A stretch of DNA of 64,000 nucleotides from Cystobasidium ongulense (taxonomy: Eukaryota > Basidiomycota > Cystobasidiomycetes > Cystobasidiales > Cystobasidiaceae), in the NCBI GenBank assembly GCA_022835595.1, contig BQUP01000003.1:998629-1062628 (forward strand), written 5' to 3'. Positions 11,623 to 24,300 of this stretch are shown here, in pieces. The position numbers and the translations under genes are program-made. Every line of letters starts with the position of its first letter. Positions within the stretch are counted from its first letter, which is position 1. The notes under the pieces are model-generated. The model did no database searches and was not told the origin of the DNA. It worked only from the letters and a program-made list of their open reading frames with translations.

Positions 11623-14554
11623 ATGGCAAGCTCTTCGAAGGACAAGGAGAAGCAGCACTCCAGCAGAGAGCACAAGGAGCGACGCAAGGACGACGGCGAA
11701 GAGTCCTCCTCGCGGCACAAGGACAGGCATCGCAAAGAGCGCGGCCGAGACGAGGATAAGCGACATCATCGAGAGAAGCATGCGAGCAGCAGCAGCAGCA
11801 GCAGCAAGAGGAAGAACAGAAGTGAGAATGCTGGCCAGAAGATCATTGATGACAATCCAGACAACGAGGAGGAGCTCTGGGTCGAGAAAGCTGCTGATGA
11901 GGTGTGTCCATCTCGAGGAGACGCCGCTGCTGAAGACCAGCCTTTGACCATGTATGGCGGCCTTCCAACACAGGAACCACCCTCTATCGCTAACATACCC
12001 ACGCGCGAGTCGTTAAAGCTCACTTCCCACGCTCAAGCTGGCCCGAATGATCCATCGCTGCCGAAAGCTGTCGCTGCTGAATCGCAGCCCCGCGAGCGGA
12101 GAGACGAATGGATGCTGGACGACCAGACTATCGCACAAAAGGCCAATCCCAATGTCATGCGGCAATCTGATAATCTTACCAATGGCGGCACTTTCAGTCT
12201 CGGCGAAATCCCGTCCGGCATAGCGCGACCAAACGCTCATGACACAGTCGAGGCATTCACCGACGGATACGGTGAAGGCGATGTCGGCACGAAAGGTACT
12301 TTTGGAGGGGACTTCTTCTCCGCCATGGGGAAAGAGCGCAAACGCAAAGAGGTCGAAAAGAACCAGCCTATCGCCGCCCCCAAGATGTCGTCTCGCGAGA
12401 TCAATAAGGCTCTTTTCGCTGAAGACGGTAATCGTCTAGACTCGTCGATCCAAGCTATAGCAGGCTCTACACTAAGCTCAAAGTCAGGACAGGCTCCTCC
12501 GACTCCAGGTTCAAGCGGATCAAATTGGCGTATGATGAAGCTCCGACGAGTGTACGAGACCGCGGAAGAAGACAAGCGGACAGTTGAAGATGTTGGTCTA
12601 GAACGGTTTGGAACAATTGAAGCTTGGGAAGCTGCTTTGGAGGAGCGCAGAGTACTCGATGGCAAGCCTTCGCGACCAGTTATGGGACGCGCTGCCCCTG
12701 CGTCAGGAGATGCAGAGGTAGATGAGTTCGGGCGGGAAGTACGGAAAGAAGGGACACCTCAGCCGCAGACTCGGTACATTTTCAATGAGCCTGGCTCAGC
12801 AGGCTCTTCGCGTCCACCATCAAGGGCAAGTTCCTTTAGACGACCAGGAAGCGCGCCGGACGACGCTGGGCCGTCCTCAAGACCGCAGACGCCTCAGCCT
12901 AGTCATGCAAACCAGCGCACCTCGAAATTGTCGACGCCTATTCCGTCGGTGTTCACCCCTCCTGTGGGTCTTGGCCGAAAGCCATCTCAGCTACAGACCT
13001 CTACTACTGCAGACGATGTCACGAAATCAGCAGTGCAAAGGTCGCAACAGAACGACCATCTGTTATCGAAATCACCAATGTCGCCGACATCGCTCAACAG
13101 ACTGCAAGCGAAGGTCCTGCGGATGCGCTTGATGGGTGGCGACGCTGAGGAATTGAAAGAATTGGAAGCGACATATGAGGGTGAATTGCAACGAAGTAGA
13201 CAAGGAGATGCAGGAGGGGGATATTTTTCGGCTACCTCCGCTGAAGGGCAAGATACGGAGGTTCGCGTCCTACCGACGTTGGATGGAAGAGGCAGGCTTT
13301 ATGATGTTGGTACTGGGAAGGAGAAAGATGAAGGACCAGTCGGACCTGGCAACAAACGGAAACGGAAAGAAGCAAAGGTTTGTTTCTTCCCTATTTCAAG
13401 CTTTCCTGTACAAAACAGCTAATGTTTCGAAACATAGTTTGAGACCAGGGATCCTAAAACTGGCGAATTGCTGCGTATCAATGCAGACGACGATACCGTC
13501 ACCCTCGAAGAACTGCTACGAGAAGAACGCTTTGGGGGAGGAGCTGCTGACCAGAAAAATATGGACGCCGAGATTGCTGCACGTATCGCAGGGGACGGAG
13601 CTTTCAGAGACAATCTCGACTACATGGATGAAAGTGCCGAACGGTTGGCGAGGAAGAAAGTCAAGACTGAAGCACAGAAGAAGATGTTCGCAATTCAAGA
13701 TTATGCTAAAACTAAGAAAGCACTGGATACCTGTCAATTCTGCTATCAAGATACGGATACAGCGACTGTGCCGCCGCAAGCTTGCATGGTTGCTCTTGGG
13801 ACGAGAGCCTACCTTTCTCTGCCTCTCACAGAGCCTCTTGTAGACGGACATGCCATCATCGTGCCCACTCAACATCACCTTTCGAGTTTGGAAGCCGACG
13901 ATGACACATGGGATGAGATCAAGGTGAGTTTCCCTTTGAAAGGAAAGGCAAGGGCAAATCGCCAGCCTTGCTGACCATCGCTCTTTTCAGAACTTCATGA
14001 AGACTTTGATGCAGATGCATGCGGACCAAGATAAAGGTGTACTCTTCTACGAGACGGTGACGTCTTTCAAAGGTCAAAGACACTCATATATCGAAGCTGT
14101 TCCTGTTCCATGGGAGTTCTTCGAGCAAATGCCTGGATATTTTCATGAGGGTATACAAGCGTCGGAAGCCGAATGGTCGCAGCATCAAAAGCTTATAGAC
14201 TTTAGTAAGCGACCAGGTGGATTCCGAAGAGCTATGGTACCCAATCTACCTTACTTTATGGTTCAATGGGACTATAAAGGCGAGAAGGGGTACGGACACG
14301 TCATAGAAGGCGCTGAAACAGCGACTGGTGAAGGTGAAACATATGATTTCGACGAAGGTGCAAAGGGAGGAGGGGAATTCCCGCGGAACTTTGCAGCTGA
14401 GATAATAGGCAATGTGCTGGATTTGGAGCCTCGCAAATGGCGCAAGCCCAGACGAATGGACCGAAAGCTCAATGAAGAGCGTATCAAGGCCTTCAGAAAG
14501 CACTACGACAAGTTCGACTGGACCAAAATGCTTTCACAGACGAGTGATGCGTAG
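11623..14554 (+). CDS. CWF19: Cwf19/CwfJ spliceosome-associated protein
   Basis: Spliceosome-associated factor of the Cwf19 (CWF19L2) family, linked to late splicing and lariat turnover. The N-terminus (from MASSSKDKEKQHSSREHKER at 11623) is a highly charged K/R/S/E region. It is followed by the motifs NPDNEEELWVEKAADE and RRDEWMLDDQTIAQ, both hallmarks of the family. The C-terminal half holds the two CwfJ domains: TCQFCYQDTDTATVPPQACM with HAIIVPTQHHLSSLEADDD, a HIT-like fold, and then YIEAVPVPWEFFEQMPGYFH and GGEFPRNFAAEIIGNVLDLE. It ends RKHYDKFDWTKMLSQTSDA. Three exons: introns near 13377-13437 and 13923-13990. Nuclear location is expected. Start codons upstream of 11623 in the same frame would add unconserved sequence and lie in the leader. 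Confidence 0.9.
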
Positions 14555-14983
14555 ACGGATAACGTTCAATGTAGACTAATGATTACAGCAACTGCAATCA
14601 TTGATCATTGATACAGCGCGAGATCAGCCATGTTGCACGATCGCAGTATGATAGGCTGACCCATCAAACGTTTGTTATGGACGACTGTCAATCATTGCTG
14701 TACAACAGACTGGAAAGATGAAGGCGCAAGCCCAAACTACCTCTTAACAGATTGTTTCTCGACTACACCTGTATAGAAAGCTTCCTAGTGCTCGTAAAAT
14801 GTTACAATGGGGAAGCGAAAAGTCAAGAAAGGAAATGCGGGGATGGGCCAATTATAGAGAATGAACTCGTCCAGGCTAGACTTCCATAGCTACTGGGAAC
14901 CTTGAAAGGGGAAGAGGAGAAGGAAATAAAACCAACGATTTTATGCAACTAAGTTCACTACTCATTTGGATACTGATGGAGGA
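14555..14983. other. Convergent intergenic spacer, CWF19 / NIK1
   Basis: About 430 bp between two stop codons. It holds both 3' UTRs. I see no gene, RNA or repeat in it. Confidence 0.5.
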
Positions 14984-17900
14984 CTAGGCGGTCAAACCAA
15001 CGGGCGCCGCTGTAACGTATCCCTGCATGCCTCGTATCACAGGCGCTGTTGTCATCCGCCTTGAATTAACCACCTTGTTAATCATTGAGAGCAAGTCTGG
15101 CTTTCTCAGAGGTTTCGTCAGATATTCGTCCATTCCGATATTGATGCTATAATGGTGTCAGAATTAGTGACATGTTCTTTGTACTATTCAACCTCAATCA
15201 TCCATGACGTACCACTTTTCTCTATCTCCCAACATAGCATGCGCTGTCAAAGCGATGATAGGGACGCGTTCGAGACTGTTCGAATCCTCGTATTTCCGAA
15301 TGATGGAAGTAGCTTCAATACCGCCCATGAAAGGCATACTACAAAGATGGAGAAGTATCAGCTGCGCCCTCCTTATATAGTCTGAGCACAGATCACAACT
15401 GACCTGACATCCATGAGAACACAGTCGTAATCGTGCTTCTTGACCGCTTCCACGGCGAGCGCGCCGTTCTCGACAACAGACACGCGGTGACCGGCGGACT
15501 CGAGGAATTTGAGTGCAACCTTCTGATTGACGACGTCTAACGAAAAACTTAATCATCAGTACCCGGAACTAGACCTGCCTCTCGGTCGATGGAAAGGACA
15601 ATGTGCGCTTACTGTCTTCAGCGAGTAATATCTTGAAAGTGCTCTCCCCATTGAGATCCGATGGATTTCTATTACTAGTCTCTAGCGCCGGGGTGATTGC
15701 GTTTGCTAAGTCCTGAGCATCGGTAGGCACCTCGACACAATTGGCAATACCAAAGTCGAGTGCGTATTTGAGGTTAAGTTGTGGTATATGTGAAGAGACA
15801 AGTACGAGAGGGATATAGCGCAATCTTTCGACTTCGCGTAGGGCTTCGACGGTCGCCAATTGATCGACAAGAACAGTATCAAAGACACCATTCAGGTTGC
15901 ATGCTTCTTCAAGTGAGCGGACGTGCGTAACTTCAAGTCCGCATGCTTCAACTGCCGCGACGACAGTCTGTTCTTCTTCTGTATCAATGAAAAGAACTCT
16001 TCGACCAGGATGAGACACGGTCATTTTCTGTCGCACAGAATCGACTGTCCAGGTACCTCTTCTAGCTTTTGTAGTGAAGTAGAATTGTGATCCTTTACCA
16101 TATTCGGATCTGACCCAGAGCTCTCCGCCCATGAGATTGACTAGTCGCTTCGAAATGGTAAGACCGAGACCTGTACCACCATATTTACGTGTTGTAGATC
16201 CATCAGCTTGAGCGAAAGTATCGAAGATGATATTGAGCTTGTCATTCTTGATACCGATACCAGTATCGGCAACGCAGAATTCAAGAATATAATTCCCTTG
16301 AGGGTCCAGACCTGCTAGCCTGCAGGATAAAGCTACTTGACCACGTGTGGTAAACTTGACTGCATTTCCGACGAGATTCGTAATGACTTGTCGCAACCTG
16401 AAGGGATCACCAACGAGGAAGTCGGGAATATTTGGATCGATCTTATATAGCAGATCGAGCTTGTTTTGAGACGCCTTGACAGCCAGCGTCTTGAGCACAC
16501 CAAACACTGCGGAGCGGACGGAATACGGGATCTCTTCCATGGTCATTCGACCAGCCTCGACTGTCGACGGTCCAAAGGTGTGAATAACGAACAACCTCGA
16601 TTTAACTTGAGACAGGGCACTTACTCTTCGAAATATCGAGAATATCGTCGATGATGAGAAGCAGGGAGTTGGCAAGCGTTGAGACGATCATCAAGTTCTC
16701 TCGTTGTGCTCTGGTAAGTTCCGTTTCCAGTGTGACGCCAGTCATACCGATGATACCATTCATAGGTGTACGAATCTCGTGTGACTGACGGACAAAACAT
16801 ACGTCAGTACCAGCCCCGAACCGGATTCAACACGGCCCATAGACATAGCACGGATCACAAGGACTCACCATATTGGCCAAGAATTCTGATTTCGATCTAT
16901 TAGCCAGTTCAGCAGCTTCTCTCGCAGCGGTATTCTTTTGCAAGGATTCTCTAAGTGAGAATACCATCTGATTGATCTTAGTCTTGAGCGAATCCATTTC
17001 TCCCGAAGCTTCAACAGTGACGAACGAGCTAAAGTCTCCTTCTGTTGCTGCAGCACTGATTTGAGCGAATGCTCTGACTTGTGAAGTAAGGTTGAGAGCC
17101 ATTGTATTGACATTTGAGGTAATTTCTTGCCACGTTCCGTCGATGTTGTCGACTTTGGCAGTGACGCCGAGATTACCTATCCAAAAGGAATCGTCAGCAC
17201 AGCGTCCACTTGACTCCCCCAGTTCTACACAGGGATTTCAATGAGAAGACTTACCCTTTGTGCCTACCTCTCTGGCGACACGTGTTACCTCAGCAGCGAA
17301 GATAGATAGCCTGTCAATCATATCATTGATAGTTTTGCATAAAGCTGCAATTTCTCCCGCTGCTTCTATATGGACCTTGACTCCTAGATTACCGCTCGCT
17401 ACAGCTGTAGTAGCTTTCGCTATACTTCTGACTTGTTCGGTGATCTGTAAAGAAGACAATCAGTATCAAGCATGTCGACTTCAGACTGAGGATTCAGATT
17501 CTAATGATTGAGGACTCACCCTCGAAGACATAGTATTGACATTATCAGTCAAACTTCTCCACTCTCCTCTAACAGATGTGACTTTCGCCTGACCACCCAG
17601 AACACCATCCGTTCCGACTTCTCTAGCGACACGAGTAACTTCAGCAGCAAACATTCTCAGACTATCTACCATAGAGTTGACAGTCATCTTCAAATCCAAA
17701 ATTTCTCCTTTTGCATCGACTGTGATTTTCTTCGTAAGGTCACCATCTGCTACTGCCGTTGTTACTGTTGCTATTGAACGAACTTGATCCGTTAAATTCT
17801 TGGCCATTTGATTGACATTATCGGTGAGTTCTTTCCATGTTCCTCGTACACTTTGATGCAGGGATACTTGGAGATCAGCATTTGATCTGTTACCTTCACG

Positions 17901-20116
17901 ACATCGCTACTGCAAGCGATGAAACTCACTTTTCAACCCTGGCACTACCACCAAGTTTTCCTTCTGTACCGACCTCAAGAGCTACCCTAGTAACTTCCGC
18001 GCCAAAAGTTCTCAATTGTCTAACCATATTATTAACAGTTTCTTTCAATGCTAATATTTCACCTTTGGCATCAACGTCGATAGTTCTGTCCAAATCGCCA
18101 GCCGCGACAGCTGCAGTCACTTTTGCGATTGCTCTAACTTGATTTGTTAGATTGGATGCCATTGAATTAACACAATCTGTAATTTCTCTCCATGTTCCTT
18201 CTACATTCTCTACTCGCGCTGATCCTCCTAATTTACCTTCTGTGCCGACCTCGACGGATACCCGGATGACTTCGACGGCGAAATTGTTCAGTTGATCCAC
18301 CTGTTTGCCGTAAAGGTGTAGTCATTAGCATTAATGTCAAAATCGCCAGTGCGGAATGCACGGTTCGATGAACAGGAAATGAGGTGAACGAAAAAAAGCA
18401 CTCACCATGACGTTAATTGTTGTTTTTAATTCTGCGATTTCACCTTGAGCTTCGATTTCAATCTTTCGACTGAGATCACCCTTGGCGACGGCCTTGGTGA
18501 CTTCGGCGATGGACTGCGAGAGAAGCGCAGTGAGGGAGTATGTCATCATTACGGCATTGTGTAGGTCGAGTGGATGGAAGCAGAGTGATATCGGAGTGCA
18601 TGTCAACAGAGAGTATTCAGAGAAGCATGGTCAAATCGTCAGCATGATGTCCTCGTTTGAAGTTCACCCTTCACAACCTATCAAGAGAAGAGAAAAGAGA
18701 GGGAGACCAAACTCACCCTGACTTGCGTAGTCAAATTCTCAGCCAATTTATTAACGACCGCTGTCAATTCCTGCCAAGTTCCTTCAACGCCTTCAACGAC
18801 AGCTTGACCTCCCAATTTTCCTTTGGTACCGACATCTAAAGATACTCTTGTGACTTCTTGAGCGAAAGTAGTTAACTTTTCAACCATTCCGTTGATGTCT
18901 TCTTTCAATTCAATCAGATCTGCCCCTTGGACTTTAACTTGGACTTTTTGTGATAGATCTCCTCTAGCTACGGCCTGTTTCGAGGAGCAATGCGTATAAA
19001 ACAAGAGCGTGACCCGAAAATAATTGATGCAGAGTGGTAGATGATGGTTAGTATTTGATCATTTCATGAGCAAACAAATCAAAGGTGACACACCTTGCAA
19101 ACCCTAGCGAAATCCTGGACCTGTGCTTTGAGCAATTTCAGTTCCTTCTCAGCAGAGAGGGATTCAGATTGACCATCAATGACATCTTCATCGGCTAGGC
19201 CGACTTCGTTGGCTCGAATGATGTGACCACCACACCTATGGCATAGCTGTTCATCTTCAGAGTTTCCTTCGCCTTCTTTCTCCGGGCGGACATCACCGTC
19301 GCCTAGGGTGGCTGTCGTTCCAGATGGGCGACGTGTGGTGAGAGAGGTCGTGGACGAAGCCGAAGTAGGTGATGCCTTTGTATTGTACATGCCAATCAAG
19401 CGGGAGACGGCATTGCCGGTCCCTGTAGCAGCTGCAGATGCGGCCGATACGGCCAACGAGGCAGCAGAGGGCGGAGAGCCATCGTCGGTGTCGGTAGATG
19501 GAGTGGTATTGTTGCTTGACAATGACAAAGCGGCGTGCTGCTGCAGCTGCTCTTCAGCGCGTGCGAGGCGCAATGCTACGCGAGCAATGGACGCTACGAT
19601 TGCCTCGTTCGGCGCGTCGGGAGGGGGAGCAAGAGCGACGACACTGGAAGGGCTGACCGAGGCAGGAGGAGGGGCGTGGTCGAGTGGTGGGATGATGCCT
19701 GCTTTCGAGAGCTGTTCAAGCGAGGGCGTCCCATGGGCCTGTCCGAGTGCATGTATCTTTGTCGCTATCTCTGCAGGATCCGCTTCGAGGGCGTGCAGGA
19801 GCGACAGGACAAGGGCCGAGGTCGAGTTGGGCATGGCGGATGGTGCAGCCTTTACAGCCAGTCCAGTATATGCAGGGTACTTGTCGTCCTCGTTGTCGTC
19901 CACGGCCGTAGTGGCCTGCGAGAGCCGCGAAACGAGTCCTGGCCGAGCAGCTGGGTCGAACAGCAGCCCAGAGTCGTCGGTGGACGAGACAGCGGTGGAC
20001 GATGTTGATGTGCGAGAGAGCGCGATGGCAGCAGTGTGGTCGACGTGCAGACCTGGCTTGTCGGGCTGGATGTCGTCGGTCAGAGGCAGGTTAATGCTGC
20101 TGTTCACGTCGGGCAT
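14984..20116 (-). CDS. NIK1: Group III hybrid histidine kinase (Nik1/Os-1/DrrA type)
   Basis: Cytosolic osmosensing hybrid kinase upstream of the HOG MAP-kinase pathway and the known target of phenylpyrrole and dicarboximide fungicides. From N to C: a disordered S/T/A-rich region of about 300 residues, then six HAMP repeats (e.g. [60 protein letters not shown]) joined by the repeated linker [17 protein letters not shown]. The dimerisation/phosphoacceptor site [10 protein letters not shown] is rebuilt across an intron near 16800-16868. The ATPase domain has [21 protein letters not shown] and [19 protein letters not shown]. The receiver domain has ILLAEDN (split by an intron), CVLMDV-SMPFMGG with the phospho-aspartate, ALTAHAM and the KPL lysine. 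The last exon ends [18 protein letters not shown]. No membrane segments. More than ten exons. Confidence 0.93.
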
Positions 20117-21339
20117 AATGGCACGCGGTGGTCGTGGTTGATAGTGTGGCGTGGTGGATGGGAGCAGAATAGAATAGAATAGAATAGAATAGATAAGATA
20201 AGAGTGTGTGTGTAGCGAGGTAGAAGCAGAGTCGAATAGCACACTGCTTGCTTGCCCTGTTTACCTGCTGCAAGTCTGACGCCATGCCATTCTCAGTCCA
20301 GTTGCAGTCAGTAGTGTGATTATCATATATCGTATCCAGCGTGGCTGCAGGGATGCACATTCATCACCGTTCCTGGACACTGCTATTCGTGAGCAGGAGA
20401 ACACATCCAGTACTCGAGGCCACGTCGCGCAGAAACGAATCAAGACGCCGTAACTATCGTACCTCGTACACGCCAACTTGGACCCTCGGGCTACAGGCTG
20501 CCTCCGTCGGAAAGGCATGAGCACAACACACCACACAGAACACAGTCCTGCAGCTAACAACACGCTGTACCATACACTGACTGCATTGCATGGCATTGCT
20601 TGGCCTACCTGCCTGCCTGGCTGCAGTCGCGTGCAGTATTTCGCCACCATCCGATTACCGTCAGCTCCCTCAATTATCTGATATGCAGATGAGATGGTAA
20701 CTCATACGAATACCGAATATGGCAGCGGTAATATAGCCTGAAGTCATCATGTCAAGGATTTGCGAACAAGTAAATCTAGAGTATGGTAAAGCTCGACCAG
20801 GCTCGACACCTTGCGTATAGACCTATGTTAGCTCGTCTCGTCCATGAACGGAAGTATTTCACCGGCAAAACGGTGACGACCAGGACATGTTGCAATTTCG
20901 GAAAGGTAAAAGGCTATATCGGAAAATCTAAACTTTGGGAAATTGACAGAATTTTGGTGCTGATTTCGTTGAGCGCCTTTTAGCTCGTGGTCTCCACGAC
21001 TTTGCCTGTCAGCGATTATGGAACAGAAGACAAAGGTTTTCAGTGCACACTCTCATACACATGACTAGACTATACTGCATTGCACAGATTCAAGTAGAAA
21101 TACACATTATGATGTACCTGTCTAATATAGAACAAATTGTCGGGGGCAAGCCAAAAAGATGTATTCAATAACCGAAAACAGAAGACGTGCTATGTGAGTT
21201 GCACAATCGAATATGCAAACTATAGGACCTGGTTTCGCTGTGAAATATTCACGATAATGATATAGGCTTCATCGTTTCTTTCTATGTTCACCTAGTCTCT
21301 GATACTTCGTCATGCATTCATCGCCATTCTCTTCCCTCT
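20117..21339. other. NIK1 leader/promoter and RhoGEF 3' flank
   Basis: About 1.2 kb upstream of NIK1 and downstream of the RhoGEF gene. The NIK1-proximal 150 bp is pyrimidine-rich on the coding strand and includes a pentanucleotide tract. The remainder shows only short, unconserved frames. No RNA gene was recognised. Confidence 0.5.
20166..20202. repeat. Pentanucleotide microsatellite (AGAAT)5 plus ATAAG units
   Basis: Five consecutive AGAAT units followed by two ATAAG-like units lie about 50 bp before the NIK1 start on the opposite strand. On the NIK1 coding strand the tract reads as a TATTC-type pyrimidine repeat. An open frame runs through it from an upstream ATG at 20242 into NIK1. Confidence 0.9.
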
Positions 21340-24300
21340 TCATAGCCTTCGTACAATAGGTACCCTCTGAGCTCTTTGAACGACAAAAACAGTTTCCATA
21401 CTTTCCGAACTTTTCATTTCACTTTCTTTTCGACCTTGCTTGGAATCCTGTGGTGATTGTAAATCATTCCCCAGTTTCTCCTTTAATCTCCTGCTTTGTA
21501 TTTGCTCTTTTCGAAATCCATTGGTGGTATTAGGACTATTCCGAGCTGTATCAACAGGACTAGGTGAGTAGGCATGAGAGGAGGAAGCTTGTCTTTCACG
21601 ACGCATTTGAGATGCTAATGCGAGATGATTCGGAGTTGTTGGACTTGACATTGTAGGTCTAGGAGAGGAAGAGAGCGTCGGCTTGGGTGAGTTCAAAAAA
21701 GGGGAAGAACGATATGTTCCTGCTGACGGGGTGAGAGCTACTGCCGGAGAGGATGTTATTTTAGGAGTAGATTGCGACATGCCCGGTGAAGAAACGTTAG
21801 AAGGTCGATAGTAGGTTCCGTAGCGATATTGCGAGGTGGAACTAGACGATACGGAAGGAGTGTCTCTAGTCATGCATGTACTCGATAGAGGTGGCGCCCT
21901 AGGGGAAGATCTAGCAATTGGTGACTTTGAAACTGTCGCTGCTGAGCGCTGCTGAAGGTGTGGCGAATGGGAAGGTCTTGTCTTTACAGCTTGCATCGGC
22001 TGATATTGGTGACGCCGGTCATTCGATCTATCAGATCCATGTCGCGGCTGACGTACCGGGCGTAGCACTTCTTCTTCTTCTGAATCATAGCCAGGCTGGT
22101 CTTGATCTTCTGTATCATATTCACTCCCACTGATGTCCTCGTCACGATCTCGATAATCATACTGCCGTGCAACCCTTGAATCACGGTCTATAACATTCTC
22201 ATCGTCTTCCTCGTAGCGCATGTCTTCAAACGTCTCATTCTCTTCATTGTCACTATGAGTTTGAGAACTCTCGGACATTCGATGTCGTGCCTGTCGAAGG
22301 TTGTAATACTGATTTTCCTCTTCTTGAGTAGTGTCTCGACTATAACTGATAGCCAATCCAACAGATTTATTAGAAGATCCAGATATCATTCTAACTCCTT
22401 TTTTAGCTTCTTTCATGACGTCCTTCAATCTTCTTTCATTGCCTTTGATCTCCCGTAATGCTCTCAAGAGTGTGAGAGGCATCATAGCCTTCTGCTCATT
22501 TCCTCCTTCTTGACTAGCATCGCTGTTCAGGTTCGCATTGATCAATTCAATCTCTTCAATGGCACAATGCAACAAGCCAGAATTGATGACATCATAAATG
22601 AAAAGTTCATAATCTTTCAATTCGTTCTTGATCTTTTTGTATCGATAAGACCAGAATTGCCTTTCTTCCCTTTCTGCTGTGTCATCGGGTCGACGAGAAG
22701 AAGCATCGAAAGCAGGCGCATCAGTATCTTGCCATCCTACAGGTGTACGTGGCGCCGGCTCCATCGCGCCGTTGTAACAATGAGGGTCGGAAGTAATAGT
22801 CGGTTTGAATCGCTGTTGAGAAGGAGAACGCGGGAGGGAACTTGAATCTTCGGACCTGCTATTGCTTGTCTTGATACTTAGATTACTGCCTTGCCCTTTT
22901 CTGGCGGAAACCGTCCCACTACGAGAGCGAGTCCTAGGTTGTCCGTGTGCTGGTGGAGCGGAAAAAATAATGTCTTTCAAAGAATGCAGGTAAGACCTGT
23001 CCAATGCTTCGAGCAGATGTGCATGGTCTGCTGAATGACCATGGAGATCATGATTTAAGGTGGAGGAGGACGGGCTCCGTCGATGCGAAGAAAGTCTAGG
23101 CGCGCTTGGTGTCACGATATCAGGCATGGTGATGTAGATTGATGTGCTTAAAGCTGCAGTACGTAGAGTGAAAGGACGCTTTTCATCCGTGTCACTCCAG
23201 AGGGGAAGCAAATCAAGTTTGAAGAGATTCTCGTGTTCTACGAGCATCGAGGAAACATATCGGGTCAGAGCGACCGCATTAAGGATTAGAAAAGACAGTG
23301 CAAAAAGGACTGCTCACCTGTCCGACCAGAATACTCTGTCACACCAATCAATTTCGCTACTCCCCAATCATCCACGACGGTGTACCTCGCCGTATCATCC
23401 TTCTGGCTGGAGGCGTTCAGAGTGGTGCTAGAAGAATGTGCATTCAAGCTACTCTTCGACGGTTTACTTCCCAGGCCACCTCGCATTCCAGCAGGTACCA
23501 AGCCCGTCGATGTATTCGACAGAGTGAAAAGCACAAGGTCATTGAAGACGGACATTTGCATCGGTCGTTCTCTACCACTACCGTTCGTCCAGTTGTTGGT
23601 CGCTTTTGACAATGCAATAGAGGAGGTAGATTTTAGAATGCCGCGCAGGGTACTAGCTGGAACAGCTGAAGGGGACATCGACTTTTGACGTGAATGAGCG
23701 AAAGAACCGCTTTTGCTAGGCAGTGGAGGGGCAGCTGGCGAAAGCATGGACTCAGGATGAAGTGAAGATGATGATGCATTCGGTAGCCTTGCACTGCCCA
23801 TCGCATGAAGAGACGGAGAAGTCGTACGGCTGTACGAACTTAGGGATGTCGACATGGCGGGTGAAAATGTCGTACTGCTATCACATGTGACCGAGCTTCC
23901 GGAGTAGGCAGTGGATAGTGAAGGAGCCAGTGATGCCGCATCTGAGAAGGAGGATAGAGGACGTGGTGAAGCGCCGTATGCTGAATCCGAAACAAATGAC
24001 CTTCGCGTAGACGACTTGGGAAGAGCGTCCTTTGAACCATTTCCCCTTGACATAGGTTGGCTCGTAGCATTGGTGTATATCGAATCGCCTTCTTCTTGTA
24101 TGCATTCGATAGCGTGTCGTTCGCTGTCACGCAATTCAACACGGTGTACTATGCCCTGAGCAAGGAGTCGACGATCCCGCCTTGCTAGAACCAGACCGGT
24201 AGGTAGGCCGATGGTCTTGCTTGCGAAGACCTTGAGAGACTCGTACTCCTCTTCCCTGACTTTCACACCTTCCATATCTCGTATCATTGTATCTGTTACG

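Noticed and set aside
15278-15287. GTTCGAATCC, resembling a tRNA B box
   Set aside because: It lies in the NIK1 receiver-domain exon and no A box, stem or anticodon arm can be built around it.
19308-20141. 277-codon plus-strand frame over the NIK1 N-terminus
   Set aside because: It is the antisense shadow of the low-complexity NIK1 first exon; no recognisable motif.
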